Shown piece after piece: positions 1 through 12,491 of a stretch of 64,000 bases of DNA. Position 1 is the first letter of the stretch; every line of letters begins with the position of its first letter. Source of the DNA: Lepas anatifera (Eukaryota > Arthropoda > Thecostraca > Lepadidae); NCBI GenBank assembly GCA_034440635.1, contig JAOTON010002098.1, forward strand, positions 310,001-374,000. The letters run 5' to 3'. The notes beneath the pieces were generated by a model. The model was given only the letters and a program-made list of their open reading frames with translations. It was not told the DNA's origin and searched no databases. The translations under genes were made by a program, and so were the position numbers.

Positions 1-2450
1 GGAGGCTCTAGATTAGCTCTCGCGGGCCGAAGGCTAACTCCAGGCCCGTGAGACCAAAACTCGGGAGCACCTCTTGAAATTACACTCAGAACCCCGAGAT
101 TAACTCTCGGATGTCTCTGAGACTGACAACCGGGAGCCCTCTGAGACTAACTTTTGGGTGCTCCCTGAGATTGACTCTTGGGGCCGCTTATACCAAAACT
201 CGGGGGGGGCACAGCCTGAGGCTAAATCTCGAGGGCTCCCAAAATTACCCCTCTGGGGCCCCCTGAAACCAGCACTCTGCGGATCAAATTAGACTAACTC
301 TCGGACCCCCGGATTAACTCTCGGGGCCACCTGAAACTAAATATTGACTCCTGAGAGAAACGCCCGTGAGACTATGAGGGCCCCCTGAGACCGACTCATG
401 GGGTGCTCTGAGACTGACTCTTGGGGTTCTCTGAGACAGACTCTCAGGGGACCCCGAGACCGAATCTCGAGGTCCCCTAAGACAGACTCTTGGGGTTCTC
501 TGAGACTGACTCTCAGGGCCCCCCTGAAATAGACTATGTTGCAGGGCCCTGAGAACCACTCTCTGGGGGCCCCTGAGACTAGCTCGGCCCCCCCCCCTGA
601 GACAGACTCCCGCGGCCCCTGATACCGAATTTTGGGGCCCCTGAAACCAACCCTCTGGGGCCCCTAAAATCTACTTTCGGGGGCCTTGAGACCGACTCTC
701 AGGGCGGGGGCCGTGAGGCCGACTCGGGACGCCCTGAGAACGAATCTTCAGGGGCCCCTAAGACTGACTCTGGGGGCCCCGTGATCAGAGAATCCTTTGC
801 AGTGGTTCAGATTGGCCCAAGGGGTGGGGGTCTGCGGACGCCTAGGGCCCCCTTGGCTACACCACTGCATCCACACTTTCGGGGGCCCTCTGAAATCACC
901 ATTTGGAGGCCCCTAAAATAATTGCTCCCCTAGACCAATACTCCGGAGCCCCTTGATGCTGGTGTCCGGGGCGTCCTAAGACCAAGCTCGGGGTCCCACT
1001 TAGATCAGGCTCAGGGGCACCCTTAGACCCATGCTCGCGCTTTTCTCAGGAGTAACTCGACACCGATGTTCCGGGGCCCTCAAGATCAATATTTCGAGCC
1101 CCCCGAGACTAATACTCGGTGCTCTGGAGCCCCTCGATGCCGATGCTCGGGGGTCCTGAACCCAGGCCTGGGGGCCCCTGGGACTAAACTCTGGGTCTCA
1201 TGAGGCCAATGCTCGTGCCTCACTCATGAGTCCCTCGATATCAATAGTCGGGGGCACCCCGAGGGGGCCCTGAACCCCTGAGACCAAGCTCGGGGGCCCC
1301 TGAGACCAAGCTCGAGGGGACCCTGAGACCAAGCTCGGATGCTCCCTGAGACCAAGCTCGAGAGCCCCTGACACCAAGCTCGGGGGTTCCCTGAGACCAA
1401 GCTCGAGACCCCGTGAGACCAAGATCGAAAGACCCATGAGACCAAACATCGAAAGGCCCATGAGACCAAGCTTGCCCCCCCTAAGACCAAGCTCGGTTGT
1501 CCCCTGAGACCAAGATCGGGGGCCCCTGAGACCAAGCTCACGGACCCCCGAGATCAATATTCGGTATTCCAGAGCCCTCGATACCAATGATCGGGGTCCC
1601 CTGAGACCAAGCTCGGAAGGCCCGTGAGACCAAGCTCGGGGCCCCTGAGTTCAAGTTCAGGGGTCGCCTGAGACCACGCTCGTGGGGCCCTGAGACCAAG
1701 CTCTGGGGCACCCTGAGACCAAAATCGAAAGGCCCGTGAGACCAAGATCGAGAGGTCCGTGAGTCCGAACTCAGGGGGCCCCCGAGATCAATGTTCGGTA
1801 CTCTGGAGCCCTCGATACCGATGATCAGGGGCCCCTGAGACCAAGCTCGGGGTCCCCTGAGACCAAGCTCGGAGGGTTCCCTGACACCAAGCTCGGGGGC
1901 CCCTGAGACCAAGCTCGGGGGCCCTGATTCCAAACTCGAAGGGCCCCCTGAGACTAAGCTCGGGAGCTCCCTGAGACCAAGCTCGGAGGGCCCCCAGACA
2001 CAAAGCTCGGGGGCCCTGAGACCAAACTCGAAGGGCCCCCTGAGACCAAGCTCGGGAGCTCCCTGAGACCAAGCTCGGGGGCCCTGATTCCAAACTCGAA
2101 GGGTCCCCTGAGACTAAGCTCGGGAGCTCCCTGAGACCAAGCTCGGATGGCCCCCAGACACAAAGCTCGGGACCCCTGAGCCAAAGCTCGGGGGCCCCTG
2201 AGACCAAAATCGAAAGGCCCGTGAGACCAAGATCGAAAGGCCCGTGAGACCGAGCTCGGGGAAGGGGCCCTGAGACCAAGCTCGGGGGCCCTGAGGCCAA
2301 GCTCGGGACCCCTGAGACTGAGCACAGGGGTCCTCCAAGATCAATATTCGGTACTCTAAAGCCCTCGATACCGATTATCGGGGGCCTCCTGAGACCAAGC
2401 TCGGGAGGCCCCTCTCCCCGAGACCAAGCTCAGAGGCCCCCGAAATCAAT
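1..2450. repeat. Degenerate GC-rich minisatellite
   Basis: The stretch is built from diverged units of roughly 20-30 bp with the core GAGACCAAGCTCGGGGGCCC. It is most regular from about 1200 to 2400 and more decayed from 1 to 790. Open frames on the minus strand (repeats of LGLRGP, LVSG and AWSQG) exist only because the unit lacks stops in several frames. They are not genes. Confidence 0.9.
800..867. mobile_element. Short MITE-like remnant inside the minisatellite
   Basis: The left edge reads CAGTGGTTCAGATTGG and the right edge CCTTGGCTACACCACTG, an imperfect terminal inverted pair of the CAGTGGYGTAGCCAAGG type seen in hAT-like MITEs. A related right edge (CCCTGGCTACACCACC) recurs near 2510-2525. 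No target-site duplication could be read. Confidence 0.35.
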
Positions 2451-3130
2451 TTTTGTGTTTTTAGGGCATAAGGTCAGCCCAAGGGGGCCCGCGGACCCCT
2501 GAGACCCCCCTTCCCTGGCTACACCACCGTCAGAACATCTCAAGGGGCCCATTCAAGCTTACGACCGCCCGGTCAGTGGCTGTAAAGCCTTATAGGGGTC
2601 CCAGACCATCTCAGGGGCCCTCAGTTCAACACAGGGGCCCATATTAGCTCTGATGACCAGATAAACTTAAGGGCCCGGATCATCTAGGGGCCCCTTGTCG
2701 GCATATTTGGGGTTTCAGAACAGTTCAGGGTTTCAATTAAAGCTTATAACAGAATTTCAGAGCATGGGCCCTATTCCTGTGCAGGGGTATCAGATAAGTT
2801 TAGGGTCTTCTGTGCGTCACAGGGGATCCAGATTAGCTCAAGGGACAATATTAACTTTACGGTCCCAGCTTAGCTCAGGGGCCCCCCAGGTCGGTGGATA
2901 AAGGTTCTGGCCAACTCACGGGGCCCTGTTTAAGGTTACGGCTCCTAGCTCAGTTTAGGCATCCAAGAACAGTTCATTCTGCCCAAACCATCTCAGGGGC
3001 GCTCATTTCAGCTCAAAGGGCCCAGATTAGCTCGTATGGCATCAGAGGCCAGTTCAGGGGCCCCGAGAAGCTTAGGGGACCTTAAAATCAACTCATAGAA
3101 CCTCAACTTAGTTTAGGGGCACCGGTAAGT
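2451..3130. repeat. Continuation of decayed GGGGCCC-rich repeat
   Basis: Loose repeats of CAGGGGCCC plus TTAGCTCAGG appear here, of the same composition as the preceding minisatellite but with no clear period. No gene is seen. Confidence 0.55.
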
Positions 3131-3207
3131 TTAACGGGGTTCCGGGGCAAGCTATCGGGCCAGTTTGAGTTTCTTGCTTGATATTACAGTTGTTGATATT
3201 CTTATCT

Positions 3208-3279
3208 CCGTTGCGGGGGCCCATCCCAGAAAAGTGGGGGGGCCAGTGGCCCCCTGGCCCCCCGGTTCCTACGCCTATG
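3208..3279. mobile_element. Right end of a MITE, truncated
   Basis: The sequence ends in GGTTCCTACGCCTATG, matching the right terminus of the complete short element at 45289-45432. The interior is rich in GGGGCC/GGCCCC. The left end is not recognisable. Confidence 0.4.
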
Positions 3280-3659
3280 GAAAACGTTACGAAAACATAA
3301 TTAGATGATGCATTAAAAATCACTTCATAGCTTTTAAATTCTTGCCGCATCGTTTTTTTAGGAGCCCACTTTTCAGCTGTTTTTTTTGTCTTTGAAAAAG
3401 GTGGATGCATTTTTAGCGTTATCTCAGAGGCTTAGCTGCGCTGACGACTACTCCTTTCTTATAATGCAACTTATAAGCTCTACAGCACAGCAGAGTCGTG
3501 AGTGCTCAGCGGGGGTGTCGCCACATATTTATCACTTGTAGCAGGAATGACCCCGACCTGGCAATGGCGGGAGGGAAGGGGAGGTGAGGGAGGCATCGGA
3601 CCCAATAGCTGCGCCAGAGAGTGCCAGCGAGGCAGAAAACCAACACCCAATCAGAGTTG

Positions 3660-3850
3660 TGCGTTTCAGAATTGTGTTAAGTCGGCTCAACTCAACTTAC
3701 GTGCCGAGAATGGTTGACTCAACTCCGACTCAACTCACCGTCAATAGTTCAGTAAGCCGACTCAACTCCGACTTAAGTTTCAGTCCCGTCAACTCGACTC
3801 CGACTGAACTCGCTACTCAGCTCAACTCAAACTTTGACTCGGATTGAAAA
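3660..3850. repeat. Degenerate CAACTCCGACT repeat
   Basis: Repeats of ACTCAACTCCGACTCAACTC with drift. Similar CAACTC/GAGTCGA-rich sequence recurs at 5340-5530, so the two may be remnants of one repeat family or the edges of one insertion. No coding content is seen. Confidence 0.6.
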
Positions 3851-6160
3851 TAAATGAGTAAATAAATGATACATACGCAGATAATAATAACAAATAAGAC
3901 GGCAAAAATACAAGCCGCATATAAACTAATACAGGAAACTGAGTGATTAATGGATGGAAAAATAATCAATTGGCATACAAACTTAATTAACAATTACCTA
4001 GCAACCAGGTACTTTTTTAAATTATTCTAGATTATCACTGCAGATAAACCTGCCACACCATGTTGCAATGATTTCTCAAGGGATCCTTGCATGTTTAACT
4101 AGGTACATACACAGAATTAAAAGGCACCTAAGAGTCACCTGCATACTATCAGAAAAAGCCCAAGCTAAAAAAGCTCATGAACTAAACTGCATTTTCAGGG
4201 ATGATATAAGTATTGCTTTTAGTTTCTTCTAAAGAAGGATACTAGGTAATTTTGCTAAGTGAAACATTCCTATGCCATGAGCTTAATCAAAATTTAAGCA
4301 ATAGTTACGAGAGCAGTTGCTATTGCAAATTCCAGGAACTACAGCAAAACCTAAGAATTACTGTACCATACATGACGGAGGACAATACAAGGGGGAAATT
4401 TGATCAACGAGTTGCATTTAAATGTATTAGTATTTTTGAAATCAATCAGGTATCCCATGTTTAGCTTGAAAACCTCCATTACAGAACATACCTGTTGCTC
4501 TGCAAAATACGCAGAATACACACATAATTCTGCGTGTATTGAGTGTATGAGTGTCTAAATACCTTGAATACACGCAACCCGTCTCGCATCGGCAGGGCTG
4601 CCAAAACTGATTTTGAGATGCTGCCAAGTCATTCAATAACAATTATTAGTACCTTATTTTTTCCGAGACAAGATCGCATTGTTTATTTTTATTCGATACG
4701 TGCGAGGGAGGAGCTCCTGAAAGTGAAAAATGAGGAGCTGACTTTACTTCTCATTGTTTATCGTATTTTTTTCTCAATAATATACCTGTTATATTCACGA
4801 GTTGGCGTATGGTGTATAGAGGCCCTAATAGAAGCGGATGATGGGGGATTTTCAGGAGGTCGTTTTTTGTTCAACCTTCCTTAATTCTCTTTAGTATCCA
4901 GGGGCATTGGAAGTTGTCCAGCGCATCTTAATGGTGGTCAGAGCTTAGCATGTAGGTACCCTACCCGCCTCATTGTTTAATGCTTACGCATGTGGAAATT
5001 CCCAGATAATCAATGCTGGTAAGCACTAACCACTGAGTTTTTATCTGCCCTTTTATTATGTTCTGAAAGCACTAAGATAAATTAGTGTCTGGAGATTGCA
5101 GAAATCAGTGACTTTTACTATTGCTGAATGTAAGCCACTGTCAAACGGTTTTCATAAGTAGCTACATTTGTGCTTGTTGGCTACTAACTGGACCACTTAT
5201 TTGAGGACTAGAGATTTAACTTCGTGTACCTGTGGCATAATGTACTGATGCGGAAACCTTACATAACTTATAGTTTTGAAAAAAGGTAGGCAAATTCAAA
5301 CACTTTTATTTGGCACCATATTAACCTGTTGAGACAACATTTTTCGTCGACTTAGTTCACTCGCTGTCTTAATGCCTCAACTCAAATCAACTCATTGACG
5401 TGATTTGAATGAACTCAACTCACTCATCGGTCTAAATTTTTCAAATCAAATCATCTTAATGGTGGTCTGAGGTTAGCAAGAAACAGTTAAACTCAAAGTC
5501 GAACGAGTCGAAATTTGAGTTAAATTCTGGCTTCGACTCGCGAGTCTCACAGCTCTGTACCCAACACCCAAATCGAATATATTCACGCAGGTTCCCCTGG
5601 TAAACGGGAGAAAAAGCAGCGAACTACGCTCGAGTCCCAGAATCGGCGGGACGCGTGGCTCCGGTTCACCGGTTGCGGAGGACGCATCCCCACTTTGGAC
5701 GTCGCTGGTCCTCGGCATCGGCGGTTGCATGCAGCGCCTCATTTAGAGGCCCAGCTGGCAGGCGAGCATCTTGATGTGAAGCAGAGTCACTTAAACCGAG
5801 GAGCGGGCACCAGTGGCTCTAACGGCCGGTCGCGAATTAATGCCCCGCTTCCTGCCACGTGCCCAGATTTGGCCCCAGGCTAGACAGGGGGAAAGGGCAT
5901 GTGGGCAGCGCGGAGGAATGAACAATCGCGATTCAGGTGACTTGCTGGTTCTGTGTTTGGGACGTGGGTTTGTTTGATGGTAGATATATCGAAAGTGCAT
6001 GACTAGCACAGGGTAGAAAAACAGCTGCTCATATAGCTTTCTCCCATGATTCATCCTTCCTAAGAAGACCACTAGATGTTGTAGCCACCTCAAACGCGGA
6101 ATACTAGCATTTCAGCCCAAAGGAAGACGCACCATAAGCACGCTCGAAGACCATCCGCAG
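3851..6160. other. AT-rich intergenic DNA, no gene recognised
   Basis: Only short, unrecognisable open frames are present. The phrase CTTAATGGTGGTC occurs twice (near 4927 and 5456), and CAACTC-type repeats lie at 5340-5530. From about 5600 the base composition becomes GC-richer on approach to the bHLH gene at 6.4 kb, and E-boxes (CACGTG near 5857, CAGCTG near 5750 and 6023) are present. Confidence 0.5.
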
Positions 6161-6468
6161 TCAGAAGCTCTCCAGCCTTGGCTTTTGAAACTGGAGCTTA
6201 CAGGCCAGCGGTGACCTCAGATTGGATTCAGCCCCCTGTCGCAGGCGGTGCGGTGGTGCGGGGGGACGGGGTGTGGTAATTGGGGTGACGGCTGGCGGCT
6301 GGGCACGCGAGTAGGCCAGCTGACGCCCACCGGCGGGACAGATCCGCTCCGGTCGGCTCCGGGCCTTCTCAGTTCCCACTCAGACCTGGCTCCAGCCACA
6401 CCGGCGACAACCAGAGAACTTGGCACAAGACTCAGTGGAGGATCTGCTGGAATTATTTGCTAGAGTCG

Positions 6469-6588
6469 ATGAGCAACGGATCTTATATTTTTCAAACGAC
6501 CCTGTGCTTCTTCGCTCCCGGATTGGGCTGGAAGCCTTCGAGCGGCACCGAGAACTCGGCTCACGGTGTGGGCCGCACGCAAAAAACG
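6469..6588 (+). CDS. Putative first coding exon of the atonal-like bHLH gene
   Basis: An ATG at 6469 opens 40 codons ending exactly at a strong donor (ACG|GTGAGT, intron from 6589). The matching acceptor is CTCCCTTTCAG|ATG, ending at 6959, which gives a 371-bp intron in phase 0. The exon has no domain and begins MSNGSYIFQTTL. Codons near its end favour G or C at the third position (TCG AGC GGC ACC GAG AAC). The start context (TCG before the ATG) is weak, and another frame over the same bases is also open. The splice sites are seen; their use is inferred. Confidence 0.45.
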
Positions 6589-6959
6589 GTGAGTTTGAAG
6601 GTGAATTCGTTGACTCTTTGAAATTTTGGATACTATCATTCATTCACCAGAGGAAATACCAGAAGTGTGCGGTTGTAAGCGCCTGCTTCGTTCTGTTGTT
6701 GCTAAGAAGCTTCTTTTGATTGCAAATTTGTATGACTAATGTAATTTGTTTATGTCTTAGAGTTTCATGTGTTAAGCATATCTTGTTCTAAGACAATGCT
6801 GCACGAGTGTTGACATTTGATCGAAACATTTCAAATACAAACATAACAGAGACATGTTTACCTTGTCAATATGACGCTTAGGATTGGGCAACTGGGCGCA
6901 GTCATTCCGGCACTGAAATTGGGGAAAAGTTGCCGTTCTTTGAATAAGCTCCCTTTCAG

Positions 6960-7768
6960 ATGTCATCGGGTTATCGAGGCACCACACAGCGGCTGTTGGC
7001 GCCTGCATCCACATCACGTGCTCAGCATCACACCGATCTCACACGGTCACGTGGTCCGACTGAAGCCTCTGCATCCAGTGCAACATGCCGAGACGACAGT
7101 TCTGCACCGCATGCCTCACACCGCGGCAATGTCGCCGATTCGCGCAGCAGAAGGCGCTCCGACGATGCCGCTCTGACGTCCCAGCTCCCGTTCCCCCGAC
7201 TCTGCCGCATCAGGAGACCAGGTCGCGAGTTCCTCGAATTCTGCTGAGCTCGTCAAGATCGCGGACAATCGCTGCCACGTCCACCAAGAAATCTTCATCA
7301 GCTGAGAGCCAGCATGGAAGGGAAGCGTCTGGTACACTCTCTAGCACTGCCGCACACCAGAGTACGTCGACAGAACTTGCTGCCAACTCAGCTTTTCGTG
7401 AAGCGTCAACTGGCGAACACGCTGTCACTAGTGTGTGGGGTCAAGTGAGCGTGAAAAGCGAGTCGAATGAGTACCGTCCTAAACTTACACCTATAAGCAG
7501 TGAAAACATTGGTGCATCGACTGCAGCGCAGGCAGTGCCACGGCTGGCGCCACGGCCGACAAAAATGGCGCGAAATGAAGCGCTGCGACGCAAACGGCGC
7601 CTCGCGGCAAATGCGCGAGAAAGAAGAAGAATGAATGGTCTTAATCAAGCCTTTGATAGGCTGAGAAGCGTGCTGCCTTCTATAGGGGACGACAGACAGT
7701 TTTCGAAGTATGACACGCTTCAAATGGCACAGAGCTATATATCTGCCCTGGCCGAGTTACTTAGCTGA
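6960..7768 (+). CDS. ato: Atonal/ATOH1-like proneural bHLH transcription factor (main exon)
   Basis: This is a predicted nuclear factor that binds E-boxes as a heterodimer with an E-protein. The bHLH domain lies at about 7563-7768 and is the extreme C terminus, as in fly Atonal. The basic region reads [15 protein letters not shown], with the Glu and Arg residues that contact CANNTG. Helix 2 reads [20 protein letters not shown], and the stop follows it directly. The upstream part is Ser/Thr/Ala-rich and low in complexity. From the acceptor at 6960 the frame starting ATG TCA TCG is open only to 7247. The bHLH frame is the one two bases over (open from 7064) and would be read alone only from 7085. 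One extra base in the C5 run at 7193-7197 would join the two frames and give, with exon 1, a protein of about 309 residues, close to fly Atonal (312). The bHLH identity is firm; the N-terminal model is inference. Confidence 0.9.
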
Positions 7769-7769
7769 T

Positions 7770-9380
7770 TCACGTGAGAAGAGATCCATTGACACTCGTG
7801 AGATGTACTGGTCGATGCCATGGTTCTTTCAGCTGCCAGTCGGCAATTGCTCAAGGTTGCATTGTTTCTTTGGTATCGAATTCATTTGTTGAATGATTAT
7901 TTTGTGAATGAATTTCGCGTCCTGAAAAAGAAAAAAACATTTGTAGAATGGGTTGAACTCTAGTCCTCTGTTCATATCTCGCAAAAATCATGGATAAACC
8001 AGAAACGTTCAAGTACTGGCTAGTTGAGATTGTGTTCATTCGGGTCCAGCCAGTTGGGGTTTGAACCATTATAATTCACCCAATTTAGATCTTATTTGTT
8101 AATGCTGCTTACGGAGACTCTGTTTTGCTTCAAATCGATAGAAGTTCAATAAGAAATACTCTGAATATGTTAAAGAATCAGTTTGCATTGCCTCCTTTGA
8201 TTAATTTCGCTTTCAAGACTCCCGTTCAAATTAATCGCCACAATTATGTAAGGGTTTTACCACGCGCTTGAGAACCCGTGGAAATCGACGAGTAACCGTA
8301 AAATAATCCCTTTAAAACTGAATTGCGGAACTTCAGGGAAAGGAAAATATGTACTTCGTGGCATGGATGCTAATTGTACGACCCTCCGATGATGGTGGAA
8401 TGCGGGGAGAATGGTACTCTCGCATTTCTGCCCTTGTGCCTGGGGCAAATGTAACGACAATCTGTGATAACATGTATTCTTACTGTGAACTTTGAAGCGC
8501 ATTATTTTTTATGTCCACCTGCTCTGATCATCGCTCATCTGCCTAGCGAAATATGCACGTTCATACTGTTATGCACCAGTTGTTGGCCTGAGGTCTGATA
8601 AATATATTTTCTGTAGCAATTCATGTCCCTTCTTTTTGAAAGCACACTTTTTCACAGAACACTCCGGCACCTTGTTATTTTTAGTCTGGAGACCAGGTCC
8701 TAGCCCTTCACATTAGCCTACAACCTGTCCGATGTTTGTCGACAGAGAACTACTGTGCTTTTATACCTAATAGCTGTAGCTCCGTTCCGCGTTGCGCAGG
8801 AGCTATTGTGCACTGTGCTGAAAGCATTTATAGCTCGCAAATGGGTGTGTTACACCGGAAAGGAGACGACAAAACCTAAGAGAAAGTAAAAACTACCTTC
8901 CGTATCCTATAATATGTCGATTTGAGTTCTAGAGCACCATTTTTATTCATTCCTACCCACTGAAACTTTGATAAAAATTTACCGGCAATTGTTATATTCT
9001 AAACACTGAAACTTTGAGAAAAATGTTTCGTCGATTATTTACCTCCGTTTCATTTGGTAGGCGAGCCAATACCACAGGCCGAAAGTTAGATAAATGTTTC
9101 TGTAAAAGCATTAATTGAAATGTTGTCCATGGCCAGTGTCCTCCTTGGATTGAGCAGTAGCACTTCATCTAAGATGGTTAATTGTCAACCAATGGCATGG
9201 AAATAATTCAGTGATTCTGCAACTCCAGTAATTAAAGTGCCTTCCTTTCGCAACGCGAACAGGCAGGACCATGACGCTGTTTCTGTGCTGGGATTCGAGC
9301 CCCCGACCTCCGAAGATGACGTGGCTTAATGCGCTCTTCTCAATTTTCAAATGGGAGGCTTGCCGGCTTCTTTCCCGATG
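7770..9380. other. Downstream flank of the atonal-like gene, no second gene seen
   Basis: AT-rich sequence that probably contains the 3' UTR of the bHLH gene and then intergenic DNA. A CACGTG E-box lies immediately after the stop (near 7771). No open frame with recognisable similarity is seen, and the poly(A) site could not be fixed. Confidence 0.45.
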
Positions 9381-9383
9381 CCT

Positions 9384-10296
9384 CAGAGAGCGGAAAGAAG
9401 CGGCACGTTCAATGGCCCTCTCCTTTGATCGCATTGCTGGGTGTGTTTCAGAGAGCGGAGAGAAGCAGCACGTTCAATGGCCTTCTCCTTTGATCGCATT
9501 GCTGGGTGTGTTTCAGAGAGCGGAGAGAAGCGGCACGTTCAATGGCCCTCTCCTTTGATCGCATTGCTGGGTGTGTTTCAGAGAGCGGAGAGAAGCAGCA
9601 CGTTCAATGGCCTTCTCCTTTGATCGCATTGCTGGGTGTGTTTCAGAGAGCGGAGAGAAGCGGCACGTTCAATGGCCTTCTCCTTTGATCGCATTGCTGG
9701 GTGTGTTTCAGAGAGCGGAGAGAAGCGGCACGTTCAATGGCCCTCTCCTTTGATCGCATTGCTGGGTGTGTTTCAGAGAGCGGAGAGAAGCGGCACGTTC
9801 AATGGCCTTCTCCTTTGATCGCATTGCTGGGTGTGTTTCAGAGAGCGGAGAGAAGCGGCACGTTCAGTGGCCCTCTCCTTTGATCGCATTGCTGGATGTG
9901 TTTCAGAGAGCGGAGAGAAGCGGCACGTTCAATGGCCCTCTCCTTTGATCGCATTGCTGGGTGTGTTTCAGAGAGCGGCGAGAAGCGGCACGTTCAATGG
10001 CCCTCTCCTTTGATCGCATTGCTGGGTGTGTTTCAGAGAGCGGAGAGAAGCGGCACGTTCAATGGCCTTCTCCTTTGATCGCATTGCTGGATGTGTTTCA
10101 GAGAGCGGAGAGAAGCGGCACGTTCAATGGCCCTCTCCTTTGATCGCATTGCTGGATGTGTTTCAGAGAGCGGAGAGAAGTGGCACGTTCAATGGCCCTT
10201 CTACTTTGATCGCATTGCTGGATGTGTTTCAGAGAGCGGAAAGAAGCGGCACGTTCAATGGCCCTCTCCTTTGACCGCATTGCTGGGTGTGTTGTC
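9384..10296. repeat. 65-bp tandem array, about 14 copies
   Basis: Near-identical units contain CAGAGAGCGGAGAGAAGCGG, CACGTTCAATGGCC and TTTGATCGCATTGCTGG. The period is 65 bp and successive copies differ by one to three substitutions. The period is not a multiple of three, so each copy carries the same 60-codon open frame restarted 65 bp later. This is a satellite signature, not a gene family. There are no unique spacers, so it is not a CRISPR array. Confidence 0.97.
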
Positions 10297-11256
10297 TGGA
10301 GTGAGACATAGATTGGATTTCCGAATGGGTCTCAGATCCACGGCTGGGACAAGGTCGGACGGAGAATTTGGGCAAACCTGGATCCGGATATAGGACTGAG
10401 CTGAATTTTGTATTCATTTAGTCGTATTTTTTAGAATATGAATCGGATTTAAATTGATAGTCGTGGAATCGGAACGGATTTGTCTGGATTTTTCTAGATT
10501 GCCCTGGAGTGGTCTGGTTTGGTCTCAGTCGTCTGCTTGTTGACTGGTCCGGGTTGGTCTGAATTGACTTGAATCGGCTGGAGAAACTTCAGACATGGAT
10601 CGCAACCGAATTGTCTTGGTCATGACGCAATGTGATTTCGTCACGAGAGGTACACATTTCTACCTGGCAACGAATGAAGAAGAGGAGTGAGTCTCCATTA
10701 AACAGATTTCGGCTTTCAATTTCCAGAAAGAAAGTTATTGACACCGCCTATAAAATAGGAGCTGAAACCAATATAAGCTTTACATTTTTACGTCAGAGCA
10801 CTGTGGGCATACTGCACCCACCAAGACCGAAAACAGTGGGAAACTTTGCACTTCATTGCAGTATATTCAAGAAATAAAGAGATTGTTGTTTAATGGATGG
10901 GGAGATACACTGAGGCCTGGCCTCTCTCACTGAGGCCTGGCCGCGACCCGCGGTATGGAGGCCAAACATTAACCTTTTAGAGCTTGGATATCTTCCTGGA
11001 TATCCCGAAAAAAACCTGTCAAAGCAGTTCACCTGCATCAGACTTGATAACGTTTCATACATTTTGATTGACAAGGGTAAGTGCAACAAAAAAGTCCAGT
11101 CCTAAAATTTTGGGAAGATTTCCAGAGAGTGTGGTGACCCAATTCGTCTACAAAATGACCAACATGCATAATATGCATGACGAACGTCGACGAGGGGGGG
11201 GCAAATGACCCAGTGGGCTTTATTTACGAACATGGGAAGTCCCATCCAAGTTCGCC
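10297..11256. other. Intergenic DNA, no gene recognised
   Basis: The first 300 bp contain drifting TGGTCTGG/GGATTT phrases, possibly an old repeat. A duplicated CTCACTGAGGCCTGGCC phrase sits near 10910-10940. No credible exon is seen. Confidence 0.4.
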
Positions 11257-12491
11257 TTAACCCTATTTCCGGAAGGGGGCTAATATTGCCCCCTTCAGGT
11301 TTTTCGAGAATATCTCCGAAACGGCTTGCGATAGAACTTTGAAACTTCCTGACCTTTCCTAAAACTAGTACAGGCAGGTTTTCTGAAATTTTCAAGATTA
11401 TATATTTACCAGGGGCGGAGCTATGGCTGGGTTTTTGGGGAGGTTCTATCCACAAACAAAGTATTATCGTATGCGATGGGTTTTTGTAAAAGGAAGCCGT
11501 CTCTGCTGATCCTGATACCAGTTATATGGTTTTATTATATCATTTTTTATGTGAGATGATAGTGCACTCACAATTGTCACTATTTGTATTCATCAGGGGC
11601 GGTTACAGCAGTTCAAAATGGGGGGAATGTTATCAAGAAGGACTAAACGTTAGTAAGTGAGAAGACTGCTTACAGCCGTGCAGGGCGAATAAAATTGGGT
11701 ATATGAAAATTCAAAATAGTTATAACCCAATTCTAGATTACCAGAGGCGTGTCCAGTCACTACACATTTTCAAAATGTATATTCCCAGCCAGTATCACCG
11801 CCGCGACTCAATATCGTTGTATATTGAAAATGTGTTTCCAATCGCCCCCACCCCCCACGACGAGTCCTTGATCCGCCTATGTCACCCCCTTTCCCAGAGC
11901 TGCCATGGGAGGGTAAAAATTATCAGAAATTAAATTTCAACTAGTCAAGGGGCTAATATACTCATGCATACCATTCGCATATTATTGGTATGCATTTTAC
12001 CCCACTGTTTTACCTTACTGCATCCGCCCCTGATGAGTTTTTCACTTTTTCCTCATTTATTTATGTGTCAAAGATGCCAAGCAGTATATGACGGCTTCTA
12101 ATCCGCGTAACAAAAACTTTTTAGGTTGTATATATTTCCCTCATAGTCCTGGTCCTGGAACTGCCATTGAATTTCGAATTTTTGCGTAACTCGAGTATAT
12201 GAAAATTTTGGGTCAATTATTTGTAAATCTGAACTAGTTTTGTGAAAATCGTACAACAGAGACAAGAGTTATGGAAAATCTAAAAAATACACAAAATTGT
12301 ATATTTTGCACGACCTTCTCCAAAAAATGAAAATTTTGAAATTTTCTTTTTCAAAATAAAGTTTAGCAGCAGAGGAATCTATGGCACTTTGAATTTTCAA
12401 AATCGGCCGGTTAGATTACGAAATCTTAGGGGCCGATATTGCCCCCTGCCGGAAATAGGGGTAGCCGGGAGCCTGACGGAAATAGGGTTAA
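11257..12491 (+). mobile_element. piggyBac-like non-autonomous transposon, copy 1 (with TTAA flanks)
   Basis: TTAA at 11257-11260 and again at 12488-12491 flank a 1,227-bp element. Its ends are CCCTATTTCCGG on the left and CGGAAATAGGG on the right, an inverted pair beginning CCC and ending GGG as in piggyBac-type elements. The right end carries a second CCCTATTTCCGGCAGGGGG motif (inverted) just inside the tip, resembling the left end. No transposase frame is present. A 76-codon frame starting at 11703 is shared with the inverted copy at 49.4-50.7 kb but differs mostly by replacement changes, so it looks unconstrained. The superfamily is inferred from TTAA and the CCC/GGG termini. Confidence 0.85.

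Noticed and set aside
9384..10296. A CRISPR-like array or a family of ten 60-residue proteins
   Set aside because: There are no unique spacers and the genome is eukaryotic. The copies are contiguous 65-bp satellite units.
11703..11933. A 76-codon frame conserved between two distant copies (also at 49909-50244) as a small transposon protein
   Set aside because: Most differences between the copies change the amino acid (Pro/Gln, Tyr/His, Glu/Lys, Ala/Thr), and the frame has no domain. Similarity is explained by the shared MITE.
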